Shown here: one piece after another, positions 1 to 11,059 of the stretch
Position numbering within the stretch: the first letter of the stretch is position 1
Layout: each line of letters opens with the position of its first letter
Assembly: GCA_009760885.1 (NCBI GenBank)
Contig: CM019703.1
Coordinates: forward strand, 11,734,459 to 11,798,458
Length of the DNA stretch: 64,000 bases
DNA from: Achatina immaculata
Taxonomy: Eukaryota; Mollusca; Gastropoda; Stylommatophora; Achatinidae
Direction: 5' to 3'
Position numbers and translations under genes: made by a program
The notes under the pieces: model-generated
Told to the model about the DNA's origin: nothing
The model's input: the letters and a program-made list of their open reading frames with translations, nothing else
Databases searched by the model: none

Positions 1-1
1 G

Positions 2-135
2 AAGTTGCTAGATGGGCTGCCAATGTGGCCAGGAAGAAAGTCACCGGTGGATCTCATAATCAAGTCTAAAGACAGGGAATTGTGGAGAGAAATGATTGCC
101 TGTGCCACGTGGTACATCACTTGATTGATTGAAGA
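2..135 (+). mobile_element. LINE 3' end (C-terminus of reverse transcriptase ORF plus TTGA tail)
   Basis: Frame 2 reads about 40 codons to a TGA at 122-124. The peptide has MWPGRKSPVDLIIK followed by KDRELWREMIACAT, the W/R-rich end typical of a non-LTR reverse transcriptase ORF. The stop lies inside a short TTGATTGATTGA run that looks like the element's 3' tail, so there is almost no 3' UTR. The closing residues (IT*) resemble the RHGT* end of the YADD LINE at 58305-59360, so this may be a distant relative. The rest of the element lies outside the window. Orientation is +, the same as the host gene. Confidence 0.6.
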
Positions 136-783
136 TGCTGGTCAACTTGTGCAAGACCACATTGCAATCTGGGAGTTAGTGAGAAGGACAGTGTTCAGGA
201 AAGAACATGTCACACGAAGATGAAGAACATGCTATCACATGTGTGTATTGTAGTAATCCTTGCCTTCTGTGCAGATACATCCATTTTCATTTTGGGGCTA
301 TATGCCTATTGAAATGAGTAAAAGCATGTTGTTTTTATATTTTTAATTAATTTTGTTAAGGCAGTGGTGATTAAGTACATTCTTTTATTTTTTTATTTCA
401 ATTTCTCCCAGCTGTTTATCTCTAGTGATCTGCATATTCAATAGAATATCATGTTCTTGGTCATTATACAGAATAGTCATTCATCATAGTCCTCACCACC
501 TAGTATATTTAGGTAACAAAGGGAATAAACAATTTAAGATAAAATCTCAGAAAACTTTCACTCCCACACCCCCTTTTTTAAAAAAAACTTCTGGTTTGTA
601 GTTCCATGGTCACTAAGCAGTGTAAATTTGAAAAAAAAAAAAAAAGGGTAATTTATGAGGTGAATATAATAAATCCAGGTTTGAAGGTTATGATGGTCAA
701 TGAATAAAAGAATTTGAAATAATATTAAATCTCATCTTAACGAGATTAAGTTTTTTTTTTATCTTACTTGTTAATCCTCACAG
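136..783. other. Intron sequence, nothing recognised
   Basis: AT-rich DNA with poly-A and poly-T runs and no coding-like frame. It ends in a pyrimidine-rich tract (T run at 751-760, then TTACTTG and TTAATCCTCACAG) that serves as the acceptor of the exon at 784. Confidence 0.5.
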
Positions 784-885
784 AATCAGGCGTGAGTTCT
801 TCAAAACCCACCGTCAGTCAGTGCAAGAACTTGAGCTTGCACATAAGGAAGTCAAAATAGAATCAACACTAAGAAAGCGGCTACG
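784..885 (+). CDS. ATP8A: ATP8A-type phospholipid flippase, C-tail exon 1 of 6 in window
   Basis: This exon codes for the start of the cytosolic tail after the last membrane helix of a P4-ATPase, the enzyme that flips phosphatidylserine to the cytosolic leaflet. The acceptor is a T-rich tract ending CTCACAG at 783 and the donor is CTACG/GTAAGT at 885/886. Only one frame is open: 1 base, 33 codons, 2 bases (phase 2 in and out). The peptide is basic and helical, with RREFFKTH, SVQELE and STLRKRLR. SVQELE aligns with VQELE in the same place of vertebrate ATP8A1/ATP8A2 tails. An alternative AG at 788-789 would shorten it by two residues in the same phase. Upstream exons, including the catalytic core, lie outside the window. 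Confidence 0.78.
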
Positions 886-2224
886 GTAAGTTGTAGGGAT
901 TTCTTATGAGACTTTCTATCAACATGAGAAGACCAGGTAATAGATTATTGTCTTCACAATTACTTGATGCAGGGGTTGTTAACCTCTTTTTTTTTTTTGT
1001 GTGTGTGTCCCTGGGACCTTCAGGAAAGGTCTGGTAAAACCTAAGAGCTCATTCTCAAAAATGTGTTGATACTAGTTGTAACCTGTCAAAAGATGATGAG
1101 AAAAGAATTGAAAATAAGAATTCTACTTTTACAAACTGCTACCTTCCCTGTACAACAAAATAGCTAATTGCCTGATATCTGTAAGTTCTCAGGCTTAATT
1201 AAGACCAGTAAATCAAATCTATTTCCCTGAGAGTTGCTATGAAACACAGAAGTTTTACTGCACTTCCATGATCGTTATAAAAAAATTTCCCAGTTAAAGC
1301 ACTTTACCTAACAAATTTTAAAAAAAAATGTTACCACCATTATGCCTGCTATACACAAACTTTATCACAATATCATTGCATTCATTCATGAAAGACAACA
1401 CAAACTCCATTTAGGGGTGAATAAAGTAATATGGCTGTGGGTTTTTTTGTTTGTTTGTTTGTTCGAAATTGATTTTTTTCTGGAGAATTTGTAAAATCCT
1501 GGGTAAAGAAACCCTTGCATCAGTAACGCATGAAATGTATTTTGATTCTTAACAATCCTCTCTCATCAGGTCATATCAAGACATTGTATCAGTGTAAGTT
1601 GCTTATGAATGCTTTTTTGTTTTTAAAACTCAGTTTGAGTATATTTTCTCTTTGGCTTCCATAATAATCTGTTCACTTTCCAAAGAAAAAAAAATTATGC
1701 TGGATTTGAGGTGATCTGGTAGACGTGAGGAAAAGCGAAAGGATTTTCTGATAGATTTAAGACTCACATGCAGTCCATGTGATGATCAGTGTCATACGTG
1801 GATCTGCTAGGTAGTCTGTATAAATGTGAATAGAGTGTCGTAGGAAAATATCACTAGTTGGTACTGTGAATAGAGTTTATGGTTCATAAAATTAATACTG
1901 TAAATATTTGTTTCCCAAAATGGGGGGAGGAGAAAAGCAAAAAAAAAATTTGTGTAATTATTTGTATTATACTTTTTTTAGAACTTGATTTATTATTATG
2001 TTTTGCCGGGGGGGGGGGGGGGGGGCGTGGTAGTGCATGGCAACATCAAAATGTTCAGGTGGGGGGATGATCTAGAAAAGGGTGGGAAACACTTCTACAC
2101 TTCTGTAAACAGAATTTATAGTTACAAGATAGTTCTGTAAGTAATACATATAGTTCATAAAAACTCATTAGTTAGTGCAACTGACACAGTCTATAGTTAA
2201 TGAATAATTTTTGGTGACGTAGTA
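886..2224. other. Intron with homopolymer tracts, no gene
   Basis: AT-rich intron. A poly-G run of about 18 bases sits near 2008-2025, and GTTT repeats lie near 1441-1465. A 63-codon frame at 1879-2070 is carried by the poly-G run (a string of glycines) and has no other support. Confidence 0.5.
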
Positions 2225-3408
2225 AAAAAGTTTATCTTACATCATCTTACATCCTTCTCATTCCATTAAATGTCACATAGGGCTCGCATGGTAGTTCGCC
2301 AAGTTTTCCTGTTTCAGTGAGCTTTTCAACTTCATTAAGGGATTTTATGTCTACTGATTTGGCTTCCAGAGATTCATTGTGGAGAATTTTAAGTCTGTAT
2401 GGAATACCATCTAAAATTGTCAACATCATTAAGGACCTCTGCACTGGATATGTTTGTGCAGTCACAACAGAAGAAGGGATGAGCAAATGATTCCAGATTG
2501 AAACAGGCCTGAAACAAGGATGTATATTATCTCCTTTGCTTTTTGTAATTACAATAAACTTCATAATGATAAAATGTTGCACAGGTAACACAGATATTGA
2601 TTGGGTACATGTGACCCAAACTAGAAGATCTTGATTTTGCTGATGACATAACTCTTATCAGTAACAATGTGAATTCCATGCAAGAAAAAACAGATAGCCT
2701 GTCTTCACTGGCTAGCAAAATAGGACTTGAAATTAACAAGGACAAAACAAAAATAATGAAACGTCCTATTAATCAAAATGAAAAAATACACGTAGATGGG
2801 ACAGATGTTGAAAAAGTCAATCAATTTGCATACCTTGGCAGCTACATAGACCAGTATGGTGACACCAGAAAGAAAATTAGAATTGCAAAAGCAGCATTGT
2901 TCTTCAAGAACATATGGAATTCAAAAGTTATAAGCACAAAAACCAAGTTAAGACTATTCAATTCAAATGTAATATCCACCCTTGTTTGTGCATGCAAAAG
3001 CCGAAAAACAACTAAAGAAATAGACAAGAAATTAGACTCTTTTGAAAACAAATGCCTAAGGAAAATACTCGGCATCAAGTGGAACAAATTCAAGAACAAT
3101 GCAGAGAAAAGACAGATGACTGAACAACAACCAGTCTCATGGGTGATTAGGAAAAGATGATGGATGTATGTTAGTCATGTGATGAGAAGAAATGATCAGA
3201 GAATCCCAAAACAAGCTATCAAGTGGAACACAACAGGCTGAAGAAAAAGAAGCAGACCACGTGAAACTCTAAAGAGGACATTGTTAAGAATGACGGTGGA
3301 TATTACATTTGAATTGAATAATCTTAACTTGGTTTTTGTGCTTATAACTTTAGAGTGCCATATGTTCTCAAGATTCTTGAAGGTCATTGCTGCTTTTAAA
3401 AAGTTTAT
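2225..3408 (-). mobile_element. 5'-truncated FADD-type LINE with internal inversions, flanked by 11-bp TSD
   Basis: The 11-mer AAAAAGTTTAT occurs at 2225-2235 and 3398-3408 and is the likely target-site duplication, leaving 2236-3397. Its 3' end is on the left in minus orientation (about 2236-2365: KSVDIKSLNEVEKL ... NGMRRM, stop TAA inside the tail GGATGTAAGATG). The middle (about 2366-3290) runs on the plus strand and covers the palm to near the C-terminus: LYGIPSKIVNIIKDL, QGCILSPLLF, catalytic LDFADDITLIS, KTKIMK, FAYLG. A third piece (about 3291-3397) is minus again and repeats the segment around NSKVISTKTKLRLFNSN. Frameshifts and stops break the reading frame. It is the same family as the insertion at 13955-14967. 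Confidence 0.85.
2669..3160 (+). pseudogene. Reverse transcriptase thumb and C-terminal region of the inverted LINE
   Basis: A 163-codon open stretch just after the FADD catalytic motif. It carries LEINKDKTKIMK, the FAYLGSYID strand, the basic KTKLRLFNSN segment and CLRKILGIKWN. It ends at a TGA where relatives read Trp (RKRRW). A complete family member would be an endonuclease plus reverse transcriptase polyprotein; only the back third is left. It lies in the inverted middle of its element, so it could not be expressed as part of a normal transcript. Confidence 0.8.
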
Positions 3409-4190
3409 AGTTTATAAGAAAAGATTATTGCAGGCAGTATGATTTACTGTAATAAAAAGAGGTTTATTAGCTGAATTTATTGCAGCCAAAGAAATTAATA
3501 ATTTCCAGTCCTGATTTTAAGTATGTAACAAGATCACTACCTCCCCTTGATGGATTCTTTTTTATGAAATCCCAAATTTTATTATTACACGCCAAAGAAG
3601 AAGAAAAAAATTATAAACTTAATAGTTTGCCTTTTTTTTTTTTTTACTTTTTCAAATTAGGTGGTCATATTGGTTTGTTTATATACTTGCTTCTATTGCA
3701 GGAAATGCTATATCCGCTTTGCTTTCCATTCAGCTTTTTTCAATTATTACTTCCATTTGACCGTGTGGGAGGAAACCTTGCTTTCATTATTTCTGCAAAT
3801 ACTTTCTGGCCCTTTGGCAAAACAAAACCTATAGTTTTTGTTTTTTTTTGCTGTATAAATTTCTCTGTAGTTCTACCAATACAAACATATTGGTTTAGTA
3901 CGTAAGAGAGTGTGATACTCGTATGATATGTACAGGATTTGGCAGAGAAAGTCTTTTATACAGAATGTGAGTGAGGAACACCTCTACAGTTCAGAGCTAA
4001 GGAAAAAAAAATATATAGTCTGGGTTAAATTACACTTCTGATAGTCAAACACAACTCATTCTTTACATCTGATCCAGTAGATTTACATTCATTCTTAGCT
4101 TTCATTTACTGAGTTTTCCTGAAGTTTTTTCTTTTTGTTTTAACTTAAACTGCATCAACATAAAACTGCAAGAATTAATTTTAAAAAAAA
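3409..4190. other. Intron, nothing recognised
   Basis: AT-rich. A 141-codon plus-strand frame at 3480-3905 is rich in Phe and Leu with poly-T-coded residues, and has no domain, splice context or neighbour that would support a gene. Confidence 0.45.
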
Positions 4191-4220
4191 AAGAGTAGTG
4201 GCTATGTTTTATGGTTCCTG

Positions 4221-4727
4221 TTATAAGGACAGTGCTGTGGTGGTGCACTTGCCTGCCAGCCAGAAGGTCCCTGGTTCATTTTCACACTCGGGTGGAATTT
4301 TTTTTTTTTTTTGGAGCGGCCAGATTCAGGGCCAACCCAGCCTCTGAAAATGGATACCTGGGGATTCCCAAAGAAAACAGGCAGTGAGGACAGGTGCTGA
4401 CATCCCTACAGTGAGGACAGGTGCTGGCATCCCTACAGTGAGGACAGGTGCTGGCATCCCTACAGTGAGGACAGGTGCTGGCATCCCTACAATGAGGACA
4501 GGTGCTGGCATCCCTACAGTGAGGACAGGTGCTGGCATCCCTACAGTGAGGACAGGTGCTGGCATCCCTACAGTGAGGACAGGTGCTGGCATCCCTACAG
4601 GGAGGACAGGTGCTGGCATCCCCACCTCAAAAATGCTGTAGTAGCCTGGAAATGTGAAGACACTAACACTTCACGCCCCACAGCGTGCAAATGCAAGAGG
4701 ACAGAGAGTTTTTTATTTATAAGGACA
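4221..4727 (+). mobile_element. tRNA-derived SINE interrupted by its own minisatellite, 11-bp TSD
   Basis: TTATAAGGACA at 4221-4231 and 4717-4727 brackets the element (4232-4716). The head (GCTGTGGTGGTGCACTTGCC ... CCCTGGTTCATTTTC) looks like tRNA A and B boxes. The body matches the SINE at 21997 (AGGGCCAACC, AATGGATACC) and the 3' part ends in ACACTAACACTTCACGC. In the middle, about nine 27-bp copies replace what is one copy elsewhere. It landed in a 44-bp tandem array: a lone diverged unit sits left of it (4191-4213) and the main array begins on its right. Confidence 0.75.
4381..4624. repeat. 27-bp minisatellite, about 9 copies, inside a SINE
   Basis: The unit begins CAGTGAGGACAGGTGCTGGC and continues ATCCCTA. 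A 27-bp unit keeps the frame open on both strands, giving nonapeptide repeats (RTGAGIPTV one way, GMPAPVLTV the other). These are not genes. The unit matches the single-copy segment GGCGGTGAAGACAGGAACTG of the SINE at 21997. Confidence 0.92.
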
Positions 4728-5125
4728 TAGAGTAGTGGCTACGTTCTTACAACTTCTGTCATATATAGAGGCAAAGCAGTGGCTACGTTCTCACAACTTC
4801 TGTCATATATAGAGGCAAAGTAGTGGCTACATTCTTACAACTTCTGTCATATATAGAGGCAAAGTAGTGGCTACGTTCTTACAACTTCTGTCATATATAG
4901 AGGCAAAGCAGTGGCTACGTTCTCACAACTTCTGTCATATATAGAGGCAAAGTAGTGGCTACATTCTTACAACTTCTGTCATATATAGAGGCAAAGTAGT
5001 GGCTACGTTCTTACAACTTCTGTCATATATAGAGGCAAAGTAGTGGCTACGTTCTTACAACTTCTGTCATATATAGAGGCAAAGTAGTGGCTATGTTCTT
5101 ACAACTTCTGTCATATATAGAGGCA
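4727..5125. repeat. 44-bp minisatellite, about 9 copies
   Basis: The unit contains AGTGGCTACGTTCTTACAAC and CTTCTGTCATATATAGAGGC. Copies differ at a few sites (GTTCTT or GTTCTC, CAAAGCAG or CAAAGTAG), and the variants alternate in blocks, suggesting multi-unit duplications. Confidence 0.93.
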
Positions 5126-5296
5126 CACAGTATTTAAATTTTCTTTATTTGTAATTTCATAATGTAGTAGAATATTGATATAGTGATATTTTTACATAGA
5201 AAAGTGTATTTTAAGTGACAGAAATAGTGATATTTTTACACAGAAAAGTGTATTCTAATGACACATCACATTTGTTGTGAAAATGAGGAAAAGACT

Positions 5297-5560
5297 GTCA
5301 AATTACTATCCTCTCATGTGCTTGTTTCATATATCCTGGTTTGAAATTTCTCACTGTTAAAATTACTATTCTCTCATTTGCTTGTTTCATATGTCCTGTT
5401 CTGAAATTTCTCACTGTTAAAATTACTATTCTCTCATGTGCTTGTTTCATATATCCTGCTCTGAAAATTTTCTCACTGCCTTCACATGTGCACCTTCAGA
5501 TATCCTGTTTTGAATTTTTTTGAGTTACTACCCTCTCATGGGCCTCTTCAAATATGCTGT
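5297..5560. repeat. 60-bp degenerate tandem repeat, about 4 copies
   Basis: AAATTACTATYCTCTCATKTG and CTTGTTTCATATRTCCTG recur every 60 bp and decay toward the right. A shorter direct repeat (AGTGATATTTTTACAYAGAA) lies just upstream at 5181-5255. Confidence 0.85.
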
Positions 5561-5647
5561 GTCCAGTTTTCTTGAAACAGGCAAATCCGTTAATTTCAGA
5601 TTATTAGTTAAGTCATTTTTCTGGAAATGTCATGTACCTAAGTGCAT

Positions 5648-5862
5648 GCCCGAGTAGTGGAGTGCTTTGTGCAGTTACTTCTTGTGATGAATGCTAGATT
5701 TTTAAATCCAGCCCGAGATGCCCCAGCCATCCAGCTCTAGGAGTGTTCTAGGCTTCTTCAGGTGATGGAAAGGAAAGGCAGCCAGATGTAACGCTGGCCA
5801 AATTGCCCTTTAATGTTGACAGGCCAAAAAAAATATATATGAATGCTATTCATATCACCTAA
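5648..5862 (+). mobile_element. Degenerate tRNA-derived SINE
   Basis: It keeps the order seen in the clean copy at 15651: GAGTAGTGGAGTGC head, TTTAAATCCAGCCCGAGATG at the B-box position, CCCCAGCCATCCAGC, GGAAAGGAAAGGCAGCCAG, GACAGGCCAA and a remnant of the ATATG 3' segment. No clear TSD. Confidence 0.65.
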
Positions 5863-7071
5863 ATGCTTCTAAACAACCTCATGTGTGTGTACCTAGGTGC
5901 AATTTTTATTGAAAAAAAAAAGTATCAGATGTTGCGTTGTTTTGAGCACACAGGGATATATTTTAGCTCTGCTTCTTCCTCTTTACTTTACCCTTGAAAA
6001 ATAAAGATTATTCATTCATTCATTCATTCTTCTTCTGCATTTCCTAAATTCTTAATCTTCCTTGCCTTCTTCACCTTCTTCTTGTGTTCTTCATTGTTTG
6101 TTTCCTTGAATTAAATAACAGAATTCTCCCATGGTGCTACTCACTTGCTCCTGAGTAAGTTAACTTTACTCTCGTTTACATAGCCAGATTAAATAATGTC
6201 TGTAGTTCATGCGGTATTTGCTCTAATCAGAAAAAAATTTTAAAATTGTAATCAAATCTGTAATTAGCAGATAGGATGTTACATAGGACATTTCATTAAT
6301 GAATTTGTAAAGAATTTGTAAGAAGCAAAGATCTTGAAAATTTGTTTTAATGTAGTTACAATTAATAATTGGCACCTTATTGTTGGATTATCATGCATGC
6401 TCTCCACCATGAAGTATATTTTCTATATATAAAATATAAATAATCACAAATAATGCATTTGAAATACATAGTCACTGATATATTATTTAAGGCAAAAAAA
6501 AAATCTCGCCTTCAACATTCAAGTGGTAGGTCAAGATGGTCAGTTACCAGGATGAAGACCACAATCTCCTCTAGGCTTCTGTGGCACCTCCATAGCTTTT
6601 GTCCTGAATTGATACGTTATCTACAGTAGACGCCTAAATGTCTCTGACTACGTTTTTGAAGTACATAAAACTTTGGACATCAGATGCGATCATTCAGCTA
6701 GGTAATCATGATTATTCTTATTTCAGTCCAATCTCAGAGAGGGCTCGGCTTCTAAGCAGGAATTTGATAAGCTTAGGAGATAGGATGATGAGTGGTCGGA
6801 GACCTACTGCAAGTTCGTGTAAGTACAGATCTTGGGGTTAAATGTTCACATTTGTGGTAAAAGTCTCTGTTTTTCTGACTTTGTGTCTTCACAGAGTGCT
6901 TGAAAAATCAGTCACCAGAATGAACTTCAGTTTACTGAGAGAGAACAAAGAAAAAAAATAATAAAAGTTAAATGAAAGTCATACTAACACGGAATCTGCC
7001 ATGTCTGAATAAAAAAAAAAAAATTACAATACATACATAAAGGATTTTCTTTCTTTCGATGCAGTCCCTTT
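5863..7071. other. Intron around flippase exon 2, no other gene
   Basis: Outside 6727-6818 I see only AT-rich sequence, an ATTC microsatellite at about 6010-6028 and poly-A runs. Confidence 0.45.
6727..6818 (+). CDS. ATP8A: ATP8A-type flippase, C-tail exon 2 of 6
   Basis: The acceptor is TTATTCTTATTTCAG (ends 6726) and the donor TTCGT/GTAAGT at 6818/6819. One base completes the CGT (Arg) codon begun by the exon ending at 885, then 30 codons, then one base (phase 2 in, 1 out). The peptide PISERARLLSRNLISLGDRM followed by MSGRRPTASS lines up with the ERDRLIKRLGRKTPP region just before the GYAFS motif of vertebrate ATP8A1. It is basic and Ser-rich, as expected of the linker that threads the inhibitory tail along the cytosolic domains. 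The outgoing phase fits either the exon at 30256 or, skipping a pair, the exon at 42186. Confidence 0.85.
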
Positions 7072-7356
7072 TGGCAGCCAGGGTGACTGAGTGGTTAGGC
7101 GCTCAGTCAACTAATCCAGTTGTATCAGATTGAAGTCCCAGAACTGGGGGTTATTTTTCTGGTACCACCACACCAGAAAGGTCCCAGGGTCCACCCAGCA
7201 TCTAAAAAGTGGTAGCAGAGAAATCTAGGAAGGTAAATGTGGCCAGACATATGGGCATATCATAGTTTTGTGTGCTGATGGCCTTGGAAATACAGGCCTA
7301 ACATTGTATCCTCGGTATTCCTTAATAGCATGGAAATGGTGATTTTACCTTTATCA
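7072..7356 (+). mobile_element. SINE of a second subtype, degenerate
   Basis: The head GTGACTGAGTGGTTAGGCGC resembles a tRNA A box. The body (GTAGCAGAGAAATCTAGGAA, GGTAAATGTGGCCAGA) and 3' end (TAGCATGGAAATGGTGATTT then TACCTT) are shared with the copy at 18871-19150. The final GATTTTACCTT matches the end of the other SINE subtype (ACATTTTACCTT), so the two probably share a 3' end. Confidence 0.6.
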
Positions 7357-7631
7357 TACAGCCCTTTCTGATGTTTACAAAATGAAGAGCATGGAAGAGG
7401 CACAGTTACATGAAACCCAGCTATAAAAAAATGGGTACCTAACCCATGTGGGCTAGGGAAACTATGAACCTGAAATCCAAGAATGTCTGCTTTGCAAGCA
7501 GAAAGGCGCACTACACACACTGCTTTCAGTGCAGTAAGCTATAAACTGATGTTAACGAGAAAGTCAGCCTCCATAAATTTGGATTATTTCCAGGTTCACA
7601 GTTAGAACATTCAGAAATAAATATTTTGTTT

Positions 7632-8830
7632 TTAACACTTTGTGGACCACCGTTATTTACCCTGAAAAACCTCCAGTTCCTAGCCATTTTTCTGAAAAAT
7701 GAACTTTTTTCAGTGGACTTAGAAAAACATGCATATCTCTACTCACCATTGAGATAAATTAATCCAGGTTGGTAGACAGACTCCCAAGACCCTCTAGTAC
7801 TTCTTGAGTGTGTGATATCTTGTGAAACAATTATCTGGACTTTTACAAATAAATTTTGATCAGCCCTGTCTTCTCCCTTCATGTGCTCGTTGTTTTCAAC
7901 AATGCAAATTGATTTCATTAGTGGCTGTCCAGTTTTTTTATCAGTCTTCCCAGTAGCAACTGTTTTTGAGTTGTACATTGTTGATATCATGTAGACAAGT
8001 CTTTTGTCTTCCCATCATCAGTCGAAAGCTGCTGTTTTGGTTTATACAACTCTTGAAATTTGTGCAAAAAATAACCCAGCAGAGGTTTTATTTTGCTAGT
8101 TCTACCTGGTTCTGGAAGTGTCTGAGAGTTGTCAGAGAAATGAAGAAATGTCAGAAGATGATCAAATTTAGCTCTGCTCATTGTTTTTGAGAATATTGGT
8201 GTTTCCAGTGTGGCTTCCTAGTCTGGCCCATCAGAATGATCAGTCCAAAGAATTTGTTCATGTCTGAATGTGTTATATTTTCAGACAAACAAAGGCAGTA
8301 GGTTTGTGCATATGTTGGATCTGTGCACAGTATAAATTTTCATGATGAGCTAACAGTTTAAAAAAATCATTGCCAAACATTGTACTGAAAATTTCCTCTG
8401 TGCTGTCTGGTGTGTTTACATTGACTGAAACACCAGGGTTTCTCAGAAAATTTTTCAAGAACTGGTGTAGAATCATTGGTACCTATATCACTGCTAACTA
8501 TATCACATGAAAAATGTGAAATACTGTTGGAGCATCATATCCTGACATCGAATCACAATCACACTGTCACTTGAATTTTCACTTCTGGCACAACACTGTG
8601 CCAAGTATCATATTTTTAATCCGATCGCCATCGCATAAATCACTTTGAAACACATCAATTTCATTACTAGAATCTTTAAACAGTGATTTTTAGTCATCAC
8701 TGGGGCAGTCTGACAACAAAAATCAGAACATAATTCAGTGTCAGTCCATGTGTCATCGAGAGAAGTGTGCTCCACTATTTCCACAAAATGTCGCCTTGGC
8801 GAGATCTCATAGACATGTGTTCCTGACAGC
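7632..8830 (-). mobile_element. piggyBac-like DNA transposon, decayed
   Basis: Minus-strand pieces follow the order of a piggyBac transposase. From right to left: an acidic N-terminal stretch (about 8600-8760), GNDFFKLLAHHENLYCAQIQ (8273-8476), GLIILMGQTRKPHWKHQYS (about 8190-8230), MSRAKFDHLLTFLHFSDN and KIKPLLGYFLHKFQELYKPK (7987-8181), then ISTMYNSKTVATGKTDKKTG and GEDRADQNLF (7739-7990). The middle of the catalytic core is missing: the frame passes from STDDGK almost directly to the DRADQ end. The left end has TTAA at 7632-7635 followed by CACTTTGTGGACC, a possible terminus; no matching right end was found. Many stops; dead. Confidence 0.65.
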
Positions 8831-9583
8831 TAAAACCATGAGATTTCTATTTTTTTTAAATTATGAAGATTTAAAACAATATTTTATTATATTAACTTTG
8901 CAGTAACAATACAGACAACCAAAAATTACTTTAAATAACAAGCTAGAAACAGTTTGAATAAGACAACCATCGAAAACAGCAAATCTGCCTTTTGGTCAAT
9001 AGCACATGGAAACTGGAAAATGGATTTTCTCGTCTTTGGCCCAGGAAGTTTTAAAGGAGTGTGATATTTGAGGAGCTGTGCAGTATTATCATTTTTTAAA
9101 AAATCATTAATAACACTTTCATTCTATTTTTCTATATTTTTTTGTGACCTGAATTTAAGTGCGAGATTATTCTTTCTCATGTAAACAAATTGTGAATGTA
9201 AAGAAAAGTAATACAAGATGTCTGTGTTTCTTACCATAGAATAAGATAATGAGAGTTATACTGTATGAGACATTCAACACATTGAATGTAGCAGAGAAAT
9301 TGAATCTTCCGATATTTTTTTTCCCTTGTCTTTTGTTGCCCCCATGTTATGAAGTGTTGCTCCGAAGGATTTATCAGAGAATTGTGTTGTAATTAATCAG
9401 TTAAACATGCACCCAGACTCAACTCTATGAATCATGGATGGAGCAGAAGATTTGGAGGGGGGAGGGGTGTTTTTGTGTATGTGTTCATTAGCATAAAATT
9501 GTGTTTATGTGTGTGAGCACAAATGTAAAGTCATTCAAAATTATTGGTTATATGTTTAAAATTAGACTAATTTTTGTTCTGTA
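8831..9583. other. Intron, nothing recognised
   Basis: AT-rich sequence with no coding-like frame, up to the target-site duplication of the RTE element. Confidence 0.4.
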
Positions 9584-9785
9584 AATAGTACGTAGCCCCC
9601 CCGATCAAGGATGATGTGAAGCCATGGGAGCAGGTGGTGGATGGAGTGGAAGAGCAGCCGATAGATAATGTTGGTTATGGTCACTATTATATGATGGTAG
9701 GCAGAGGTTAGTACTAGTAATTGTGATGACGGACAAAATCCTGACGGTGTTACCAAGGAAAACTCCTGCATCAAACTAAAAAGAA

Positions 9786-10730
9786 AAGTAAGAGTAGGAA
9801 CATGGAATGTGAGAAGTATGTATGAGGGGAAGTATCAAATAATAAGTGACGAGATGAAAAGAACGGGGATACACATTTTGGGAATCTGCGAACATTGGTG
9901 GAGAGGATCAGGACACTGCAAGAGCGAGAGTGACAGTATCTTTATATACTCTGGTGGAGAAGTAGGAAGAAAGAATGGAGTGCTTTTTACTTGGACAAAT
10001 CAACATCAAAAGCATTACTAGGTTACAATCCAGTAAGTGATAGAATCCTCACTTTCAGACTTGAAATGTAACAGTCATCCATATATATGCACCTACATCA
10101 GCAGCAAAAGAAGAGGAAGTAGAAGACTTTTATAACACACTGCAAACGACAATAGACCAGGTACAAAAAAAATGATATTGTATTAATAATGGGTGATTTT
10201 AATGCAAAGATTGGTACAGAAAGAGCTGAAGATGAGGGATATGTTGTGGGGAAATTTAGCATAGAACATAGAAATGAGGCAGGTGACAGTCTAATGGTGT
10301 TTTGCATGGAAAATGAGCTAATGATCGCTAACACACTTTTTAAGCAACATCCAAGAAGACTTTTCACATGGACATCACCTGACTGGAAAACCAAGAATCA
10401 AATAGATTACATTTTAGTGCAAAGAAGGTGGAGATCAAGTATAATGTCAGCAAAAACTTTACCAGGTGCCGATTGTGATATGGACCATGAGTTATTAATA
10501 GCAGACATGAAGATAAAGATAAAAAAGACGGTTACGGGATCAAGACCACTTCGGTTTGATCTTACAGAGATACCAAAACAATACGGTATAGAAGTGAAGA
10601 ACCGTTTCGAAATCCTGATGGCTGTACAGGAGGAGATGACACCAGATGAATTGGCTACGCAAGCCAGAGATATCTTAATAACAACAGCTAAAGACGTGGT
10701 TCCAGTAAAGAAAACACAAAAGAATAGATA
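9786..10730 (+). pseudogene. RTE endonuclease domain, frameshifted
   Basis: The domain nicks target DNA to prime reverse transcription. Visible motifs in order are TWNVRSM (N motif), GICEHWWRGSG (catalytic Glu region), MGDFNAKIG (Asp/Asn), NQIDYILVQRRW (I-D-Y motif) and DCDMDHELLIA (final Asp-His pair). So every catalytic block is still recognisable. The frame breaks near 10021 and again before 10189, then is open for 180 codons to TAG at 10729-10731. The linker after RFEILM and DELATQARDI matches BovB-type proteins. Confidence 0.85.
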
Positions 10731-11059
10731 GATTACAGCAGTCACACTAGAATTGATAAAACAACATAGAGAAATGAAAACACAATGGAAAGTGACAAAC
10801 AACAACAAAGAGGATTATAAATTTTTAACAAAAGAAGTATGAAGAAATATAAGAAAAGATAAAAAACAATACATACACGATTGTTGTGAAAGAATAGAAG
10901 GACATCAGAAGTGTGGATGAGAAAGTGAAATGTTTAAAGAAATGAAGACATTGACGAGAAATGATCACACCTAATCTAAATGTAATTTGTGACGAGATGG
11001 GGAATACCTTGACAGAGACAGAGGAAATTCTAGAAAGATGAAAGGAGTATTGCAGAGGA

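Noticed and set aside
3480..3905. 141-codon frame
   Set aside because: AT-rich, Phe/Leu-heavy, homopolymer-coded; no domain and no splice context.
4326..4641. Repetitive 85- and 99-codon frames
   Set aside because: Tandem 27-bp repeat inside a SINE.
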